Below, piece by piece: positions 8,058 through 16,087 of a stretch of DNA of 64,000 bases (its first letter is position 1; each line of letters opens with the position of its first letter). A program made the translations under genes and the position numbers. The notes beneath the pieces are model-generated. The model did not search any database. It worked only from the letters and a program-made list of their open reading frames with translations, and had not been told where the DNA came from. The stretch is from Thermodesulfobium narugense DSM 14796 (GTDB lineage Bacteria > Thermodesulfobiota > Thermodesulfobiia > Thermodesulfobiales > Thermodesulfobiaceae). The stretch is taken from assembly GCF_000212395.1 (NCBI RefSeq), contig NC_015499.1:1747421-1811420 (forward strand). Direction: 5' to 3'.

Positions 8058-9439
8058 TATTGCAAAACACTCCAAAAGCCATAAAATACCTGTGTGGACA
8101 TAAGCCATCCAAGAAATACGTTTACTATAACTCCTATTGTAAATGCAGCAGTAGCTGCCCAGCCGACAGATTTCAATTCCTTAAATCTGGTTGTCAAACC
8201 AATACTTGCAAAACAGAATATAAAGGTCCACGTCCTGAGGGAAGAAATAGGAACAATTAAGTTTGGTTGAACGTTCTTTGAAAATTCTGCTGCCGAATAA
8301 CCTGAAGTAATTATAGTCATTATAATGGATGCCACAAAGAATCCTATAACGAACTTAGGGAAGCGCCACCATATCTCCATCGGAGAAGGAGCAACCCCAC
8401 ACTCTTCCTTTTCCCACTTTAAACAAGCTATAAGAGCAAAAATAAATGACCAAATTCCTATCCAGATATCTCTACCTATAACCTTCATGAGAGTAAAGGC
8501 ATGTAGTGCTGCATTTTCATTACCTACCATGTGCCCATAGGAAACAGCAGCTGCAAAGCCAGCTGCATCAGCAAACTCTGAAGTTCCAATCCATGCACCT
8601 GCTACACCAGCAGGCAAGCCCAGAGCCTTTGATGCGAATGGAAGGACAATAATCATTATCAATGCAGCTATAACAACCAGAGTAACCGTAGAGTAAAGGT
8701 GTTCCTTTTTAGCACCAACAGCGCTGGCACCCGCCATAGCAGCAGAAACGCCGCATATAGCGCCTCCCATTCCTAATATTGAGGCAAATCTCTTGTCTAA
8801 TTTAAAGTATCTAGTCCCAACAAAGAATATAGTTAAACAGGTAATTACAGAAATAATTGTTGCCTGAGTAATAGCAACAGGACCAGCAGAAACAATAAGA
8901 ATAATAGGGAATGTAGCGCCAAGTAGAACTATACCAGTCTTGATATAGTATTCTACTCTGAAACCTTCATCCAACCAGCGAGGAATAGGAAAAACATTAG
9001 CAAGAATAAGACCTAAAACAAGAGCAACCAGAGGGGGCTCAAGGTTAAAATATTGTGCATATTTCCAACCGCCAATAGCGAAAATTATAATAGAAAAGAT
9101 ATAAAGAAGAGTAAATGACGGTATAAATTTAGAAGGCTTTACCCCCATAATTGCTGTAGAAACAGTAAAAAATACCAACCAAAATACATACTGCATAATG
9201 TATTGAGGGGCATTTGCTCCAAGATGAGCAAAAACCTGACCTACATTGTCCCACTTTAGACCCCCCGGATTGATAGAAATAGCCTTTACAAAGGAACTAC
9301 CCGACGCAAAAGCAAAATAGGCAGCTAGAACAATAAAAAGACCAAGCCAGATAGCCCACCAGTCTTCTTTTAGATATAGATCTGTCCATCTTGACTTTGG
9401 CGGAGCGCTTTTCACTACTTCGTCCTTTTCATTTGACAT
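8057..9439 (-). CDS. yeiH: YeiH-family putative sulfate/sulfite exporter
   Basis: A 460-residue membrane protein of the UPF0324 (YeiH, conserved hypothetical 698) family, often annotated as putative sulfate exporter. About ten or eleven hydrophobic helices follow a 30-residue charged cytosolic N-terminus. Family signatures include GIVLLGATFP, a glycine-rich GMGGAICGVSAAMAGAS segment and TSEFADAAGFAAA. Transport of sulfite or sulfate across the cytoplasmic membrane is the usual proposal but is weakly proven for the family. The ribosome binding site (GGAGGGAGG) is strong. A well-formed promoter lies 170 bases upstream, giving a long leader. The four-cysteine protein gene is coupled downstream. 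Confidence 0.88.
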   Translation of the reverse strand: MSNEKDEVVKSAPPKSRWTDLYLKEDWWAIWLGLFIVLAAYFAFASGSSFVKAISINPGGLKWDNVGQVFAHLGANAPQYIMQYVFWLVFFTVSTAIMGVKPSKFIPSFTLLYIFSIIIFAIGGWKYAQYFNLEPPLVALVLGLILANVFPIPRWLDEGFRVEYYIKTGIVLLGATFPIILIVSAGPVAITQATIISVITCLTIFFVGTRYFKLDKRFASILGMGGAICGVSAAMAGASAVGAKKEHLYSTVTLVVIAALIMIIVLPFASKALGLPAGVAGAWIGTSEFADAAGFAAAVSYGHMVGNENAALHAFTLMKVIGRDIWIGIWSFIFALIACLKWEKEECGVAPSPMEIWWRFPKFVIGFFVASIIMTIITSGYSAAEFSKNVQPNLIVPISSLRTWTFIFCFASIGLTTRFKELKSVGWAATAAFTIGVIVNVFLGWLMSTQVFYGFWSVLQ

Positions 9440-9610
9440 TTTGTTTCCTCCCTCCTCTTAAAAGCGATTAATTTTTGCAGCGTTAAAGTTAAAAAAACCA
9501 ATTTCAATAAAATCTGCATAAATCTAAAGAGCATATAACAAGATTAGAATCAATAATCCACCACCTCCTGAATTAAAAACATAAACCAAATAAATGTTTT
9601 TAATAAAAAT

Positions 9611-9639
9611 ATTGTATATTTATGTAATTAGCCTGTCAA
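9611..9639 (-). promoter_or_regulatory. Promoter of yeiH operon
   Basis: On the minus strand, TTGACA (9639-9634), a 17-base spacer and TACAAT (9616-9611): near-consensus housekeeping promoter. Predicted transcription start near 9604, leaving a leader of about 165 bases. Confidence 0.7.
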
Positions 9640-9698
9640 ATATATTTATATTAATATTTTTATATAGCCAATTTCATTTTGGACTTATACAATAATAT

Positions 9699-9728
9699 TT
9701 GACCATACATAAATAAAATTGATATACT
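9699..9728 (+). promoter_or_regulatory. Promoter of nadABC operon
   Basis: TTGACC (9699-9704), an 18-base spacer and TATACT (9723-9728), about 80 bases before the nadA start. Confidence 0.55.
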
Positions 9729-9807
9729 CATAAAAAATTGATATGTTAAAAATAAGATCTAAAATATAAACTTAAGCTATAACAAACAATTTTAAGGGGT
9801 GACAACT

Positions 9808-10959
9808 TTGCAAGAAAATATTTCAGCTAACTCTTTAGCTAAAAAGTTCTACGATCTGTTCAATAGATATGCTGAGGATCTCTATCCTGGTAGATATACC
9901 CATGAAAAGTGTAAAGACCTTGCAAATATTTATTTTGAAATAAAAGATCTAAAACAAAAAAAGGATTCTTTGATACTTTCTCACAACTATCTTTACCCAG
10001 AATTTCATGAAATCTCTGATAATATAGGGGACTCTTTGGGCTTGAGCCTATTTGTCAAAGAAAAAAAGTGTAAGAGAGTTGATTTTCAGGGCGTCTTTTT
10101 TATGGGATCAACCAGTAAAATTATAGTTGGAAATGAAAAGAGACTTTTTGTTCCAGATAAGCCAGAAAACCTTGGCTGTTCGCTTGTAGATTCAATAGAT
10201 ACGACCTACATAAAAAACTGGAAAGAAAAATATGACGGCGTTGTAATAAGCTACGTCAATAGCGACATATACACAAAGTCATTAAGCGATTATATTTGCA
10301 CATCTCGAAATGCAGACAAGGTAATAATAAATGCCATTAAAAAATTTAAGGGCAAGAAGGTATTAATACTTCCAGACAAAAATCTGGGCAAAGTAATGAA
10401 GGCAAGGGCAATAGATTCCTTAAAGGAAGAAGGGACTGACGTAGATCCAAATATCATAGAAGTGTACGAGCAAGAAAAAGCATACTGCCACGTACACGAA
10501 AAAATAAGCTTGGACTATATCTTGTCTTTGATAGACAAGTATAAAGAAAGCGATCTGTTAATTCACCCTGAGTGTAGTTGCAGTTTCAAGCTTTACGAGA
10601 TGACAAAAAAAGACAAAGAACTCAAAAAGAAGCTTTTTATTGTATCTACTGAACAGATGGTTTCTTCTGCCAAAAGTTCTTCAGCAAAAAGCTTTATAGT
10701 TGGAACCGAAAAGGGTATGGTATATAGACTTAGAAAGGAAGTTCCAGAAAAGGAATTCTTGCCAATAGATTTTGCACAGTGTGAGTATATGAAAGAAAAC
10801 ACCCTTGAAAAACTCCTTGAATCCTTAAAAAGCGATAGATATGAGATATTTATTTCTGACACAGAAGAGGTAGAATTCAGAGAAGACGGCATTTACCTGC
10901 CTCGAAAAGTCGCCGAGAAGGCAAGAGTTGCAATAGAAAGAATGTTAGAGATCAAATGA
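9808..10959 (+). CDS. nadA: Quinolinate synthase
   Basis: Condenses iminoaspartate with dihydroxyacetone phosphate to quinolinate, the second step of de novo NAD synthesis, using an oxygen-sensitive 4Fe-4S cluster. The 383-residue protein shows the family's three-fold repeated layout with ligand candidates Cys124, Cys256 (or Cys258) and Cys325, the LSHNYL segment near the start and the HPEC motif. The TTG at 9808 is preferred because AAGGGGTG lies 6 bases before it; the upstream GTG at 9799 is part of that site. The N-terminus is about 40 residues longer than many homologues. Its stop overlaps the nadB start (ATGA), first gene of nadABC. Confidence 0.93.
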   Translation: MQENISANSLAKKFYDLFNRYAEDLYPGRYTHEKCKDLANIYFEIKDLKQKKDSLILSHNYLYPEFHEISDNIGDSLGLSLFVKEKKCKRVDFQGVFFMGSTSKIIVGNEKRLFVPDKPENLGCSLVDSIDTTYIKNWKEKYDGVVISYVNSDIYTKSLSDYICTSRNADKVIINAIKKFKGKKVLILPDKNLGKVMKARAIDSLKEEGTDVDPNIIEVYEQEKAYCHVHEKISLDYILSLIDKYKESDLLIHPECSCSFKLYEMTKKDKELKKKLFIVSTEQMVSSAKSSSAKSFIVGTEKGMVYRLRKEVPEKEFLPIDFAQCEYMKENTLEKLLESLKSDRYEIFISDTEEVEFREDGIYLPRKVAEKARVAIERMLEIK

Positions 10960-12512
10960 ACACTATTGAATGCGAAATTCTTATAATTGGAGCAGGAATT
11001 GCAGGTCTTACTTGCGCAATAAAACTTGCAGATAGAGGGAAAAACGTAGTAGTAATAAATCGTTCAGAAGATCCCGAAGAGTCCAACACAAAATACGCTC
11101 AAGGAGGAATAGTCTGGTGGGGTGAAGATGACTCAGCTGAACTAATAGAAACAGACATTGAAGAGGCTGGGGACGAGATAGGAAGGGAAAGCGCTATAAA
11201 AATCATTGCAGAAGACGGGCCGGTATTAGTTAAATCTTTCTTAATTGATAGGCTCGGTATAAATTTTGACAAGGATCCGTTTGGGAACCTTCATAAAACC
11301 CTTGAAGGAGGACACTCTAAAAATAGAATTATTCATGTAGCAGATCAAACAGGACTCGCCATTCAAAAAGCTCTACTAAAAGAGGCAAAAAATCATCCAA
11401 ATATAAAGATACTTTCGTCTACTACTGCTATAGATCTTATTAGTACAACCCATCATTCTAAAAACAGGGATGCAATATATCAGGCAACAAAAATTCTTGG
11501 CGCATATGTCCTCGAAAGAAATTCAAATAAGATACAAAAGATCCTCTCTTCTTATACAGTTATTGCTAGCGGCGGAGTTGGGGCTGTTTACGAGTACACC
11601 ACCAATCCTGAAGGCGCAAGAGGTGACGGTATTGCTATGGCAAAAAGAGCAGGAGCTCATGTAATAAACATGGAATATATTCAGTTTCATCCAACTGCCT
11701 TTAAGAAGGACAACTGTAAATCTTTTCTCATATCAGAATCTGTTAGAGGAGAAGGGGCAATACTTTTAAACGATAAATTAGAAAGATTTGTAGAATCTGA
11801 ACTTTTGCCTAGAGATGAACTAACAAGGCTGATATATAAAGAAATGAAAAAGAGTTCAAGCAAAAACGTTTGGCTTTCATGTGAACCAATTATAAAAAAA
11901 GGCATAAAGCTCGAAGAAAGATTCCCCAAAATATTTTCAGATTGTCTTGAATGTGGCATTGATATAAGAAAAGACCTCATACCAGTAGCTCCTGCAGCAC
12001 ATTATCTTTGCGGAGGCATAAGGGTTGACGAATGGGGCAAAACTAATCTTGCAAGGCTTTATGCAATTGGTGAGGCATCCTGCACAGGCCTTCACGGAGC
12101 AAACAGGCTTGCTTCTACTTCGCTTCTAGAAGGGCTTGTGTGGGGAGTAAGATCTGCCGAAAATATTATTGGAAACTTTTCAAAGGAAGACATAAAAAGT
12201 TTCCAAATATCCGATTGGGACGAAAGATTTGTATTAAAAGAGCCCGATAAAAATTTGATTAAAGATTACCTTTTAAGGATTAAGACTATAATGTGGGAAA
12301 GGGTAGGCATTGTACGCTCCGAAAAAGAACTTTTAAGGGCGATAAGAGAGTTAACAGAGCTTTCTATAGACATAATTGAAATGTATAGAACGTCAAAGCT
12401 TTCAGATGAGTTAATTGGTCTTAGAAATGCTATTGAGATAGCTATAGAAATTGCTTCTTGTGCAAGAAGAAATAGAGTAAGTAAAGGAGCTCACTATAGG
12501 GAGGATTATTAA
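10956..12512 (+). CDS. nadB: L-aspartate oxidase
   Basis: A 518-residue FAD enzyme that oxidises aspartate to iminoaspartate, the first step of NAD synthesis; in anaerobes fumarate or another acceptor replaces oxygen. The N-terminal FAD-binding motif GAGIAGLTCA, the YAQGGI loop, the EGGHSKNRIIH segment and HPTAF belong to the fumarate reductase/succinate dehydrogenase flavoprotein fold, and the C-terminal domain reads GLHGANRLASTSLLE. The start overlaps nadA by four bases and the stop overlaps nadC by one (TAATG), so iminoaspartate, which is unstable, is produced by a co-translated set. Confidence 0.95.
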   Translation: MNTIECEILIIGAGIAGLTCAIKLADRGKNVVVINRSEDPEESNTKYAQGGIVWWGEDDSAELIETDIEEAGDEIGRESAIKIIAEDGPVLVKSFLIDRLGINFDKDPFGNLHKTLEGGHSKNRIIHVADQTGLAIQKALLKEAKNHPNIKILSSTTAIDLISTTHHSKNRDAIYQATKILGAYVLERNSNKIQKILSSYTVIASGGVGAVYEYTTNPEGARGDGIAMAKRAGAHVINMEYIQFHPTAFKKDNCKSFLISESVRGEGAILLNDKLERFVESELLPRDELTRLIYKEMKKSSSKNVWLSCEPIIKKGIKLEERFPKIFSDCLECGIDIRKDLIPVAPAAHYLCGGIRVDEWGKTNLARLYAIGEASCTGLHGANRLASTSLLEGLVWGVRSAENIIGNFSKEDIKSFQISDWDERFVLKEPDKNLIKDYLLRIKTIMWERVGIVRSEKELLRAIRELTELSIDIIEMYRTSKLSDELIGLRNAIEIAIEIASCARRNRVSKGAHYREDY

Positions 12513-13363
12513 TGAATTTCAAAGATATATTAAAAGAAAGAATCCACCATGACTTAGGCTTTGATTTTTACAGAAAAGAAGGCTATCCCTACTCAAAATT
12601 TAAAATCATTTTCAAAGAGAGCGCAACAATTGCAGGAACAATATTTGTCCCAACAATTGTAAAGATCGTTGAAGAAGAATTCTTTCTTGAAGAGTTTGAG
12701 GAATCAAAAAAGTACAAATTTGAGATCTTAAAAAGAGACGGAGAACAAGTATCTTCGAAAGAGACAATTATGTATGTATATGCAAATGCAAACGTCTTAC
12801 TGAAAGCAGAGAGGACAATTTGTAATATTCTATCTGAATTGTCAGGAATTGCTACTCATGTGAAAGAAATTTTGTCAAAAATAAATACCAGTGTTTTTCT
12901 TTTGGACACAAGAAAAAATGATCCCTTATTCAGACCTGAACACAAATATGCTATAAGGCTTGCAGGCGGTAAAAATCACAGATCAGGATTCTTTGACGGT
13001 ATATTAATAAAGGACAACGACATAGCAATTTTTGGTTCAATAAAATCTGCCATTGACAACTCATTAAAGAATTCAAAGTTTTTAACAAAAATTGAAATAG
13101 AAGTCGGCAATATTCAAGACTTAGAAACTGTTCTTTCAGATGGAAGGGTTGACGCAATATTATTGGACAATATGTCAGTAAAGGACCTAAAAAGGGCAGT
13201 GGAAATTATATCGCAATCAAAAAAACATTACCTTGTAGAGGCATCTGGGGTAAGGGAAGAAGACGTAAAAGAAGTATCTAAAACTGGAGTAGAATTTATC
13301 TCTATGTCATCACTTATAAGAAGGGCAAGATATATTGACGTTTCAATGAAAGTTGATGAGTAA
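12512..13363 (+). CDS. nadC: Quinolinate phosphoribosyltransferase
   Basis: Converts quinolinate and PRPP to nicotinate mononucleotide, completing the pathway begun by nadA and nadB. The 283-residue protein has the usual N-terminal alpha/beta sandwich and C-terminal barrel with LLDTRKNDPLFRPEHKYA, GGKNHRSGFFDGILIKDND and the ILLDN and EASG motifs. The substrate-binding DTRK segment (usually DTRKT) is present as DTRKN, a mild deviation. The enzyme is cytosolic and works as a dimer. Last gene of the operon; no clear terminator follows. Confidence 0.95.
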   Translation: MNFKDILKERIHHDLGFDFYRKEGYPYSKFKIIFKESATIAGTIFVPTIVKIVEEEFFLEEFEESKKYKFEILKRDGEQVSSKETIMYVYANANVLLKAERTICNILSELSGIATHVKEILSKINTSVFLLDTRKNDPLFRPEHKYAIRLAGGKNHRSGFFDGILIKDNDIAIFGSIKSAIDNSLKNSKFLTKIEIEVGNIQDLETVLSDGRVDAILLDNMSVKDLKRAVEIISQSKKHYLVEASGVREEDVKEVSKTGVEFISMSSLIRRARYIDVSMKVDE

Positions 13364-13428
13364 TTTTAAAATTTTTAAAGTGCTAAAATATAAGTAAGTT
13401 CTTATATATTTTTTTGAGGAGGTGTTTT

Positions 13429-13995
13429 ATGCCAAAAGTTTTAATCTTAACAGGCGATTGCGCAGAAGATTATGAGGTAAAAGTACCCCAACAAGCCTTG
13501 ATGCTTTTGGGCTATGACGTAGAAATTAGTGCCCCAAACAAAAGGGCTGGGGATATGCTTCAACTTGTCGTACACGACTTTACTAACCTTGACACCTATA
13601 TCGAATTAACGGGACACAGAATTCCGGTAGATATAGCCACAAAGGATGTAAATGTAGAAGACTATATAGGATTGGTAATACCTGGGGGAAGGGCTCCTGA
13701 ATACATCAGAAGATACAATGAAGTAGTAGAAGTTACAAAAAAGTTTTTCGCCTTAAATAAACCTGTTGCAGCTATTTGTCACGGCTCTCAGCTATTGGCG
13801 GCATGCGGTGTCCTTTCTGGTAGAAAGGTTACAAGCTATCCAGCCTGTGCTACTGAATGTATGATTGCAGGGGCAAATTGGGTTGACCAGGACGTAGTAG
13901 TAGACAATAATCTTATTACTGCTCAAGCCTGGCCAAATCATCCTCTCTGGCTCAGAGAATTTGTAAAACTTCTTGGAGCAAAGATAGAAATATAA
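13429..13995 (+). CDS. DJ-1/PfpI family protein
   Basis: A 188-residue class I glutamine amidotransferase-like fold. The nucleophile elbow is AICHGSQ with Cys117, preceded by an early acidic residue (GDCAEDYE) that pairs with it, and GGRAPEYIR follows the PGG turn. Members are deglycase, chaperone or intracellular-protease-like enzymes; the sequence resembles stress-related PfpI-type proteins more than ThiJ. The ATG at 13429 has GAGGAGGTG upstream; the in-frame TTG at 13414 sits before that site and is rejected. It stands alone between nadC and the arsR-type regulator. Confidence 0.88.
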   Translation: MPKVLILTGDCAEDYEVKVPQQALMLLGYDVEISAPNKRAGDMLQLVVHDFTNLDTYIELTGHRIPVDIATKDVNVEDYIGLVIPGGRAPEYIRRYNEVVEVTKKFFALNKPVAAICHGSQLLAACGVLSGRKVTSYPACATECMIAGANWVDQDVVVDNNLITAQAWPNHPLWLREFVKLLGAKIEI

Positions 13996-14008
13996 ACTCT
14001 ATTACTTC

Positions 14009-14044
14009 TTTAGAGGGCGCAAATTACTTCTTGCGTCCTCTAAA
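14009..14044 (+). terminator. Stem-loop after the DJ-1 gene
   Basis: A 14-bp stem (left arm 14009-14022, right arm 14031-14044, one G-T pair) with an 8-base loop lies shortly after the stop codon at 13995. No T-run follows, so it may stabilise the 3' end or terminate weakly. A second small hairpin (AATGGCA with TGCCATT, 14072-14090) lies beyond it. Confidence 0.45.
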
Positions 14045-14206
14045 CCAGAGCTTCAGACTAAAAAGGCAAGTAATGGCAATCCATGCCATTTGAAAAGTTG
14101 AAGTAGCTCAGGTGGTGCAAAATAAAGATCTAAGCCATTCCATATTTTCCTATCTCCAAAGATTATTAGTTTAATTAAATTTTAACATATAGTAATTTAA
14201 AAATTA

Positions 14207-14536
14207 TTAAATATTCTTTATAGTTTTATATAGTTCCTCGTGACCCTTGGCCTGATCGTTCAAAGTCTTTTTAGCATCGCTTACAAGGTTTAATACAGAT
14301 GGTAAATTTATTCTATAAAACATCTTCTGCCCATCTTTTCTTGAATCTATAATGCCTTGTTTTTTTAAGATCCTCAGGTGCTGAGATAAGTTTGATTGCT
14401 CAACACCTATCTCGTTTAAAAGCTCACATACACACCTTTCCTTTTCGCTTAACATCATCAATATTTGAATCCTTAATGGGTGTGCAAGAGTTTTAAAAAT
14501 TTCAGAAATCAATTGGTATACCAAAACTTTTTTCAT
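14207..14536 (-). CDS. ArsR/SmtB-family metal-responsive repressor
   Basis: A 109-residue winged-helix repressor. The helix-turn-helix lies around residues 38-65 (VEQSNLSQHLRILKKQGII), preceded by the CVC motif (Cys35, Cys37) in the alpha-3 helix, a known thiol metal or metalloid site in this family. The beta-wing contains RKDGQKMFYRI. It probably leaves DNA when metal binds. It is divergent from the MgtE_N-CBS/Nramp operon, whose promoter lies about 110 bases from its start, so it may control that operon or itself; this is inference. A good ribosome binding site (GGAGG) precedes the ATG. Confidence 0.88.
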   Translation of the reverse strand: MKKVLVYQLISEIFKTLAHPLRIQILMMLSEKERCVCELLNEIGVEQSNLSQHLRILKKQGIIDSRKDGQKMFYRINLPSVLNLVSDAKKTLNDQAKGHEELYKTIKNI

Positions 14537-14641
14537 AAAATCCTCCTACATTTATTTAGTATTTTTATAAAATAATAAAGTTCTCAATATTTATATTATT
14601 ATATTATAAATTTTCAGAAACTAAAATAGATATTTCAAATG

Positions 14642-14670
14642 TTTACATAGCAATTCAAATCTGCTAAACT
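14642..14670 (+). promoter_or_regulatory. Promoter of the MgtE_N-CBS/Nramp operon
   Basis: TTTACA (14642-14647), a 17-base spacer ending in an extended -10 TGC, then TAAACT (14665-14670). Predicted start near 14677, giving a leader of about 115 bases before the GTG at 14792. Confidence 0.6.
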
Positions 14671-14676
14671 TTCATT

Positions 14677-14791
14677 CGAATATACTTTCTCATGGAGGTG
14701 ATTTGCATGGATGATATACCCGATTTATGCCTCATAAGATTTTCTTACGACAAGCGCTTTTGCAAATCACCAAAAAGTGAGGAGGTATATC
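14677..14791 (+). promoter_or_regulatory. Candidate structured 5' leader (possible metal-sensing RNA)
   Basis: Two perfect inverted repeats interlock. GGTGATTTGC (14697-14706) can pair with GCAAATCACC (14762-14771). GATATACC (14713-14720) can pair with GGTATATC (14784-14791). The first arm contains part of a ribosome binding site (GGAGGTGAT) for a small leader frame; the last arm overlaps the ribosome binding site GGAGG of the downstream gene. Because the second helix links the loop of the first to sequence outside it, the fold would be a pseudoknot, or two competing states. A small hairpin (TTATG-CCT-CATAA, 14725-14737) lies within the loop. It matches no riboswitch class I recognise. Confidence 0.5.
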
Positions 14792-14829
14792 GTGTCTTTT
14801 ACAAGCGCTATAACAGAGTTTTACCTTAG
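14707..14829 (+). CDS. Possible leader peptide (40 aa) overlapping the MgtE_N gene
   Basis: The ATG follows an almost ideal ribosome binding site (TGGAGGTGAT, 4 bases upstream). The frame starts MDDIPDLCLIRFSY and ends at a TAG inside the next gene, in another frame. Composition is basic and unlike a folded domain, so a leader peptide whose translation opens or closes the downstream start is a reasonable guess. It could equally be a by-product of a non-coding RNA element. Confidence 0.35.
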   Translation: MDDIPDLCLIRFSYDKRFCKSPKSEEVYRVFYKRYNRVLP

Positions 14830-16087
14830 CCAGGAACTAAACAAACCAATTATTGACTATGAAAACAAAAAGGTTGCCCACCTGAGAGACATTGCTGTTT
14901 GTTGGGATAAGAAAGTTCCAATTGGCAGAGGTATCAAGTTTTTAAAGGACTCTAACAAGCTAATAAATATAAACCACATAAAGGAATGGACGAAGGATGC
15001 AATAGTTCTCGCTACAAGCCTTGAAAAGGCAGCTGACATCGTAGCAAGAGATGAAGACATATATATAGTAAAGTGGTTTCTTGACAAACAACTTATAGAC
15101 CTCAAAGGCAAAAAGTTAGTCAGAGTAAACGACATAAAAATATCCTTTTATTCCAAAGACTTAGAAAAAAAATTAATACTTCTTGCTATAGATGTGGGTT
15201 TTTCTGGCATTCTTAGAAGACTTGGCATTAAATTTTTAGAAAGCAAAATTCAACCTCAGTTAATAAGTTGGAATTATCTTGCCCCAATAAAAAAGAGAAC
15301 TTCAAACTTACAACTGGCAACCGAATTTGAGGGTTTAAAAGACCTTCATCCAGCTGATATTGCTGATATTATAGAAGAGCTCAGCCAACCAGACAGAGAG
15401 AAGATAATAGAGAGCCTTGATATAGAAAGCGCTGCAGAGGTATTGGCAGAAGCAGATATTGAAACTCAAGTAAACGTAATTGACTCTCTTGATGCAGAAA
15501 GAGCTGCTGATATACTAGAAGAAATGCCATCTGATGACGCTGCTGATATCTTAAGCGAGTTAGATGAAGAGAAGTCTCAAGAAATATTAGAACATATGGA
15601 TCCAGAAGAAGCAAATGAAGTAATAGAATTAATGAACTATGAAGACGAAGACGTAGGATCGTTGATGACAAAAGATTATATAACTCTTACCGGAGATGAA
15701 ACTTCAGAAGAAGCTCTGAATAAAATCAAAAAAATGGCTGAAGAAGTAGAAACTATTTACGTTTCATATGTAGTTGACAGTGAAGAGAAATTAATAGGAG
15801 TAGTATCTTTAAGGGAGTTGTTAATTGCCAAACCTGATGAAAAAATAAAAGATATCATGCAAAAAAATGTTATAAGTCTAAATCATTTTGACCATCACGA
15901 CAAAGCACTTGAAATGTTTGCCAAATATAATCTCTTTACAATGCCTGTAATAGATAACGAAAACAGGCTTCTTGGAATAATTACAGTTGACGACGTTTTA
16001 AGACTTCTTATGCCAGACAGAAGTGATACCGACACCTTCTCAAGATTTGATTCATTGAAGAAATTCTTAAGAGAAGGTGGTGAATAG
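14792..16087 (+). CDS. MgtE N-domain plus CBS-pair regulatory protein
   Basis: A soluble 431-residue protein. Residues 1-160 look like a PRC-barrel-type region (YLSQELNKPIIDYENKK, repeated as LDKQLIDLKGKKLVRV). Then come the helical MgtE_N superhelix (about 175-290, repeats such as ERAADILEEM) and a CBS pair (about 295-420, LMTKDYITL and IMQKNVISL). In MgtE channels these two domains sense cytosolic magnesium and gate the pore; here the pore domain is absent. The transporter gene directly follows and overlaps, so this protein probably senses metal, or a nucleotide, and regulates that carrier. The GTG at 14792 is chosen because GAGGAGG lies 6 bases upstream. Confidence 0.85.
   Translation: MSFTSAITEFYLSQELNKPIIDYENKKVAHLRDIAVCWDKKVPIGRGIKFLKDSNKLININHIKEWTKDAIVLATSLEKAADIVARDEDIYIVKWFLDKQLIDLKGKKLVRVNDIKISFYSKDLEKKLILLAIDVGFSGILRRLGIKFLESKIQPQLISWNYLAPIKKRTSNLQLATEFEGLKDLHPADIADIIEELSQPDREKIIESLDIESAAEVLAEADIETQVNVIDSLDAERAADILEEMPSDDAADILSELDEEKSQEILEHMDPEEANEVIELMNYEDEDVGSLMTKDYITLTGDETSEEALNKIKKMAEEVETIYVSYVVDSEEKLIGVVSLRELLIAKPDEKIKDIMQKNVISLNHFDHHDKALEMFAKYNLFTMPVIDNENRLLGIITVDDVLRLLMPDRSDTDTFSRFDSLKKFLREGGE

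Larger units (their letters stand above)
9440..9807. other. Divergent intergenic region yeiH/nadA
   Basis: About 370 bases without a conventional gene. It holds a leftward promoter (9611-9639), a rightward promoter (9699-9728) and a long leftward leader. In that leader a GGAGG (9564-9568, minus strand) precedes a possible ten-codon frame beginning TTG (9553-9524). Nothing else is recognised. Confidence 0.5.

Noticed and set aside
7866-8103. Plus-strand frame after the chemoreceptor terminator
   Set aside because: Lies opposite the four-cysteine gene, directly after a strong terminator, without promoter or ribosome binding site.
8058-8108. Longer start for the four-cysteine protein
   Set aside because: The extension overlaps yeiH codons and lacks a ribosome binding site; TAATG coupling explains the shorter start.
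14095-14120. tRNA-like D-arm sequence (TAGCTCAGGTGGT)
   Set aside because: No acceptor pairing, anticodon arm or T-arm consensus follows.
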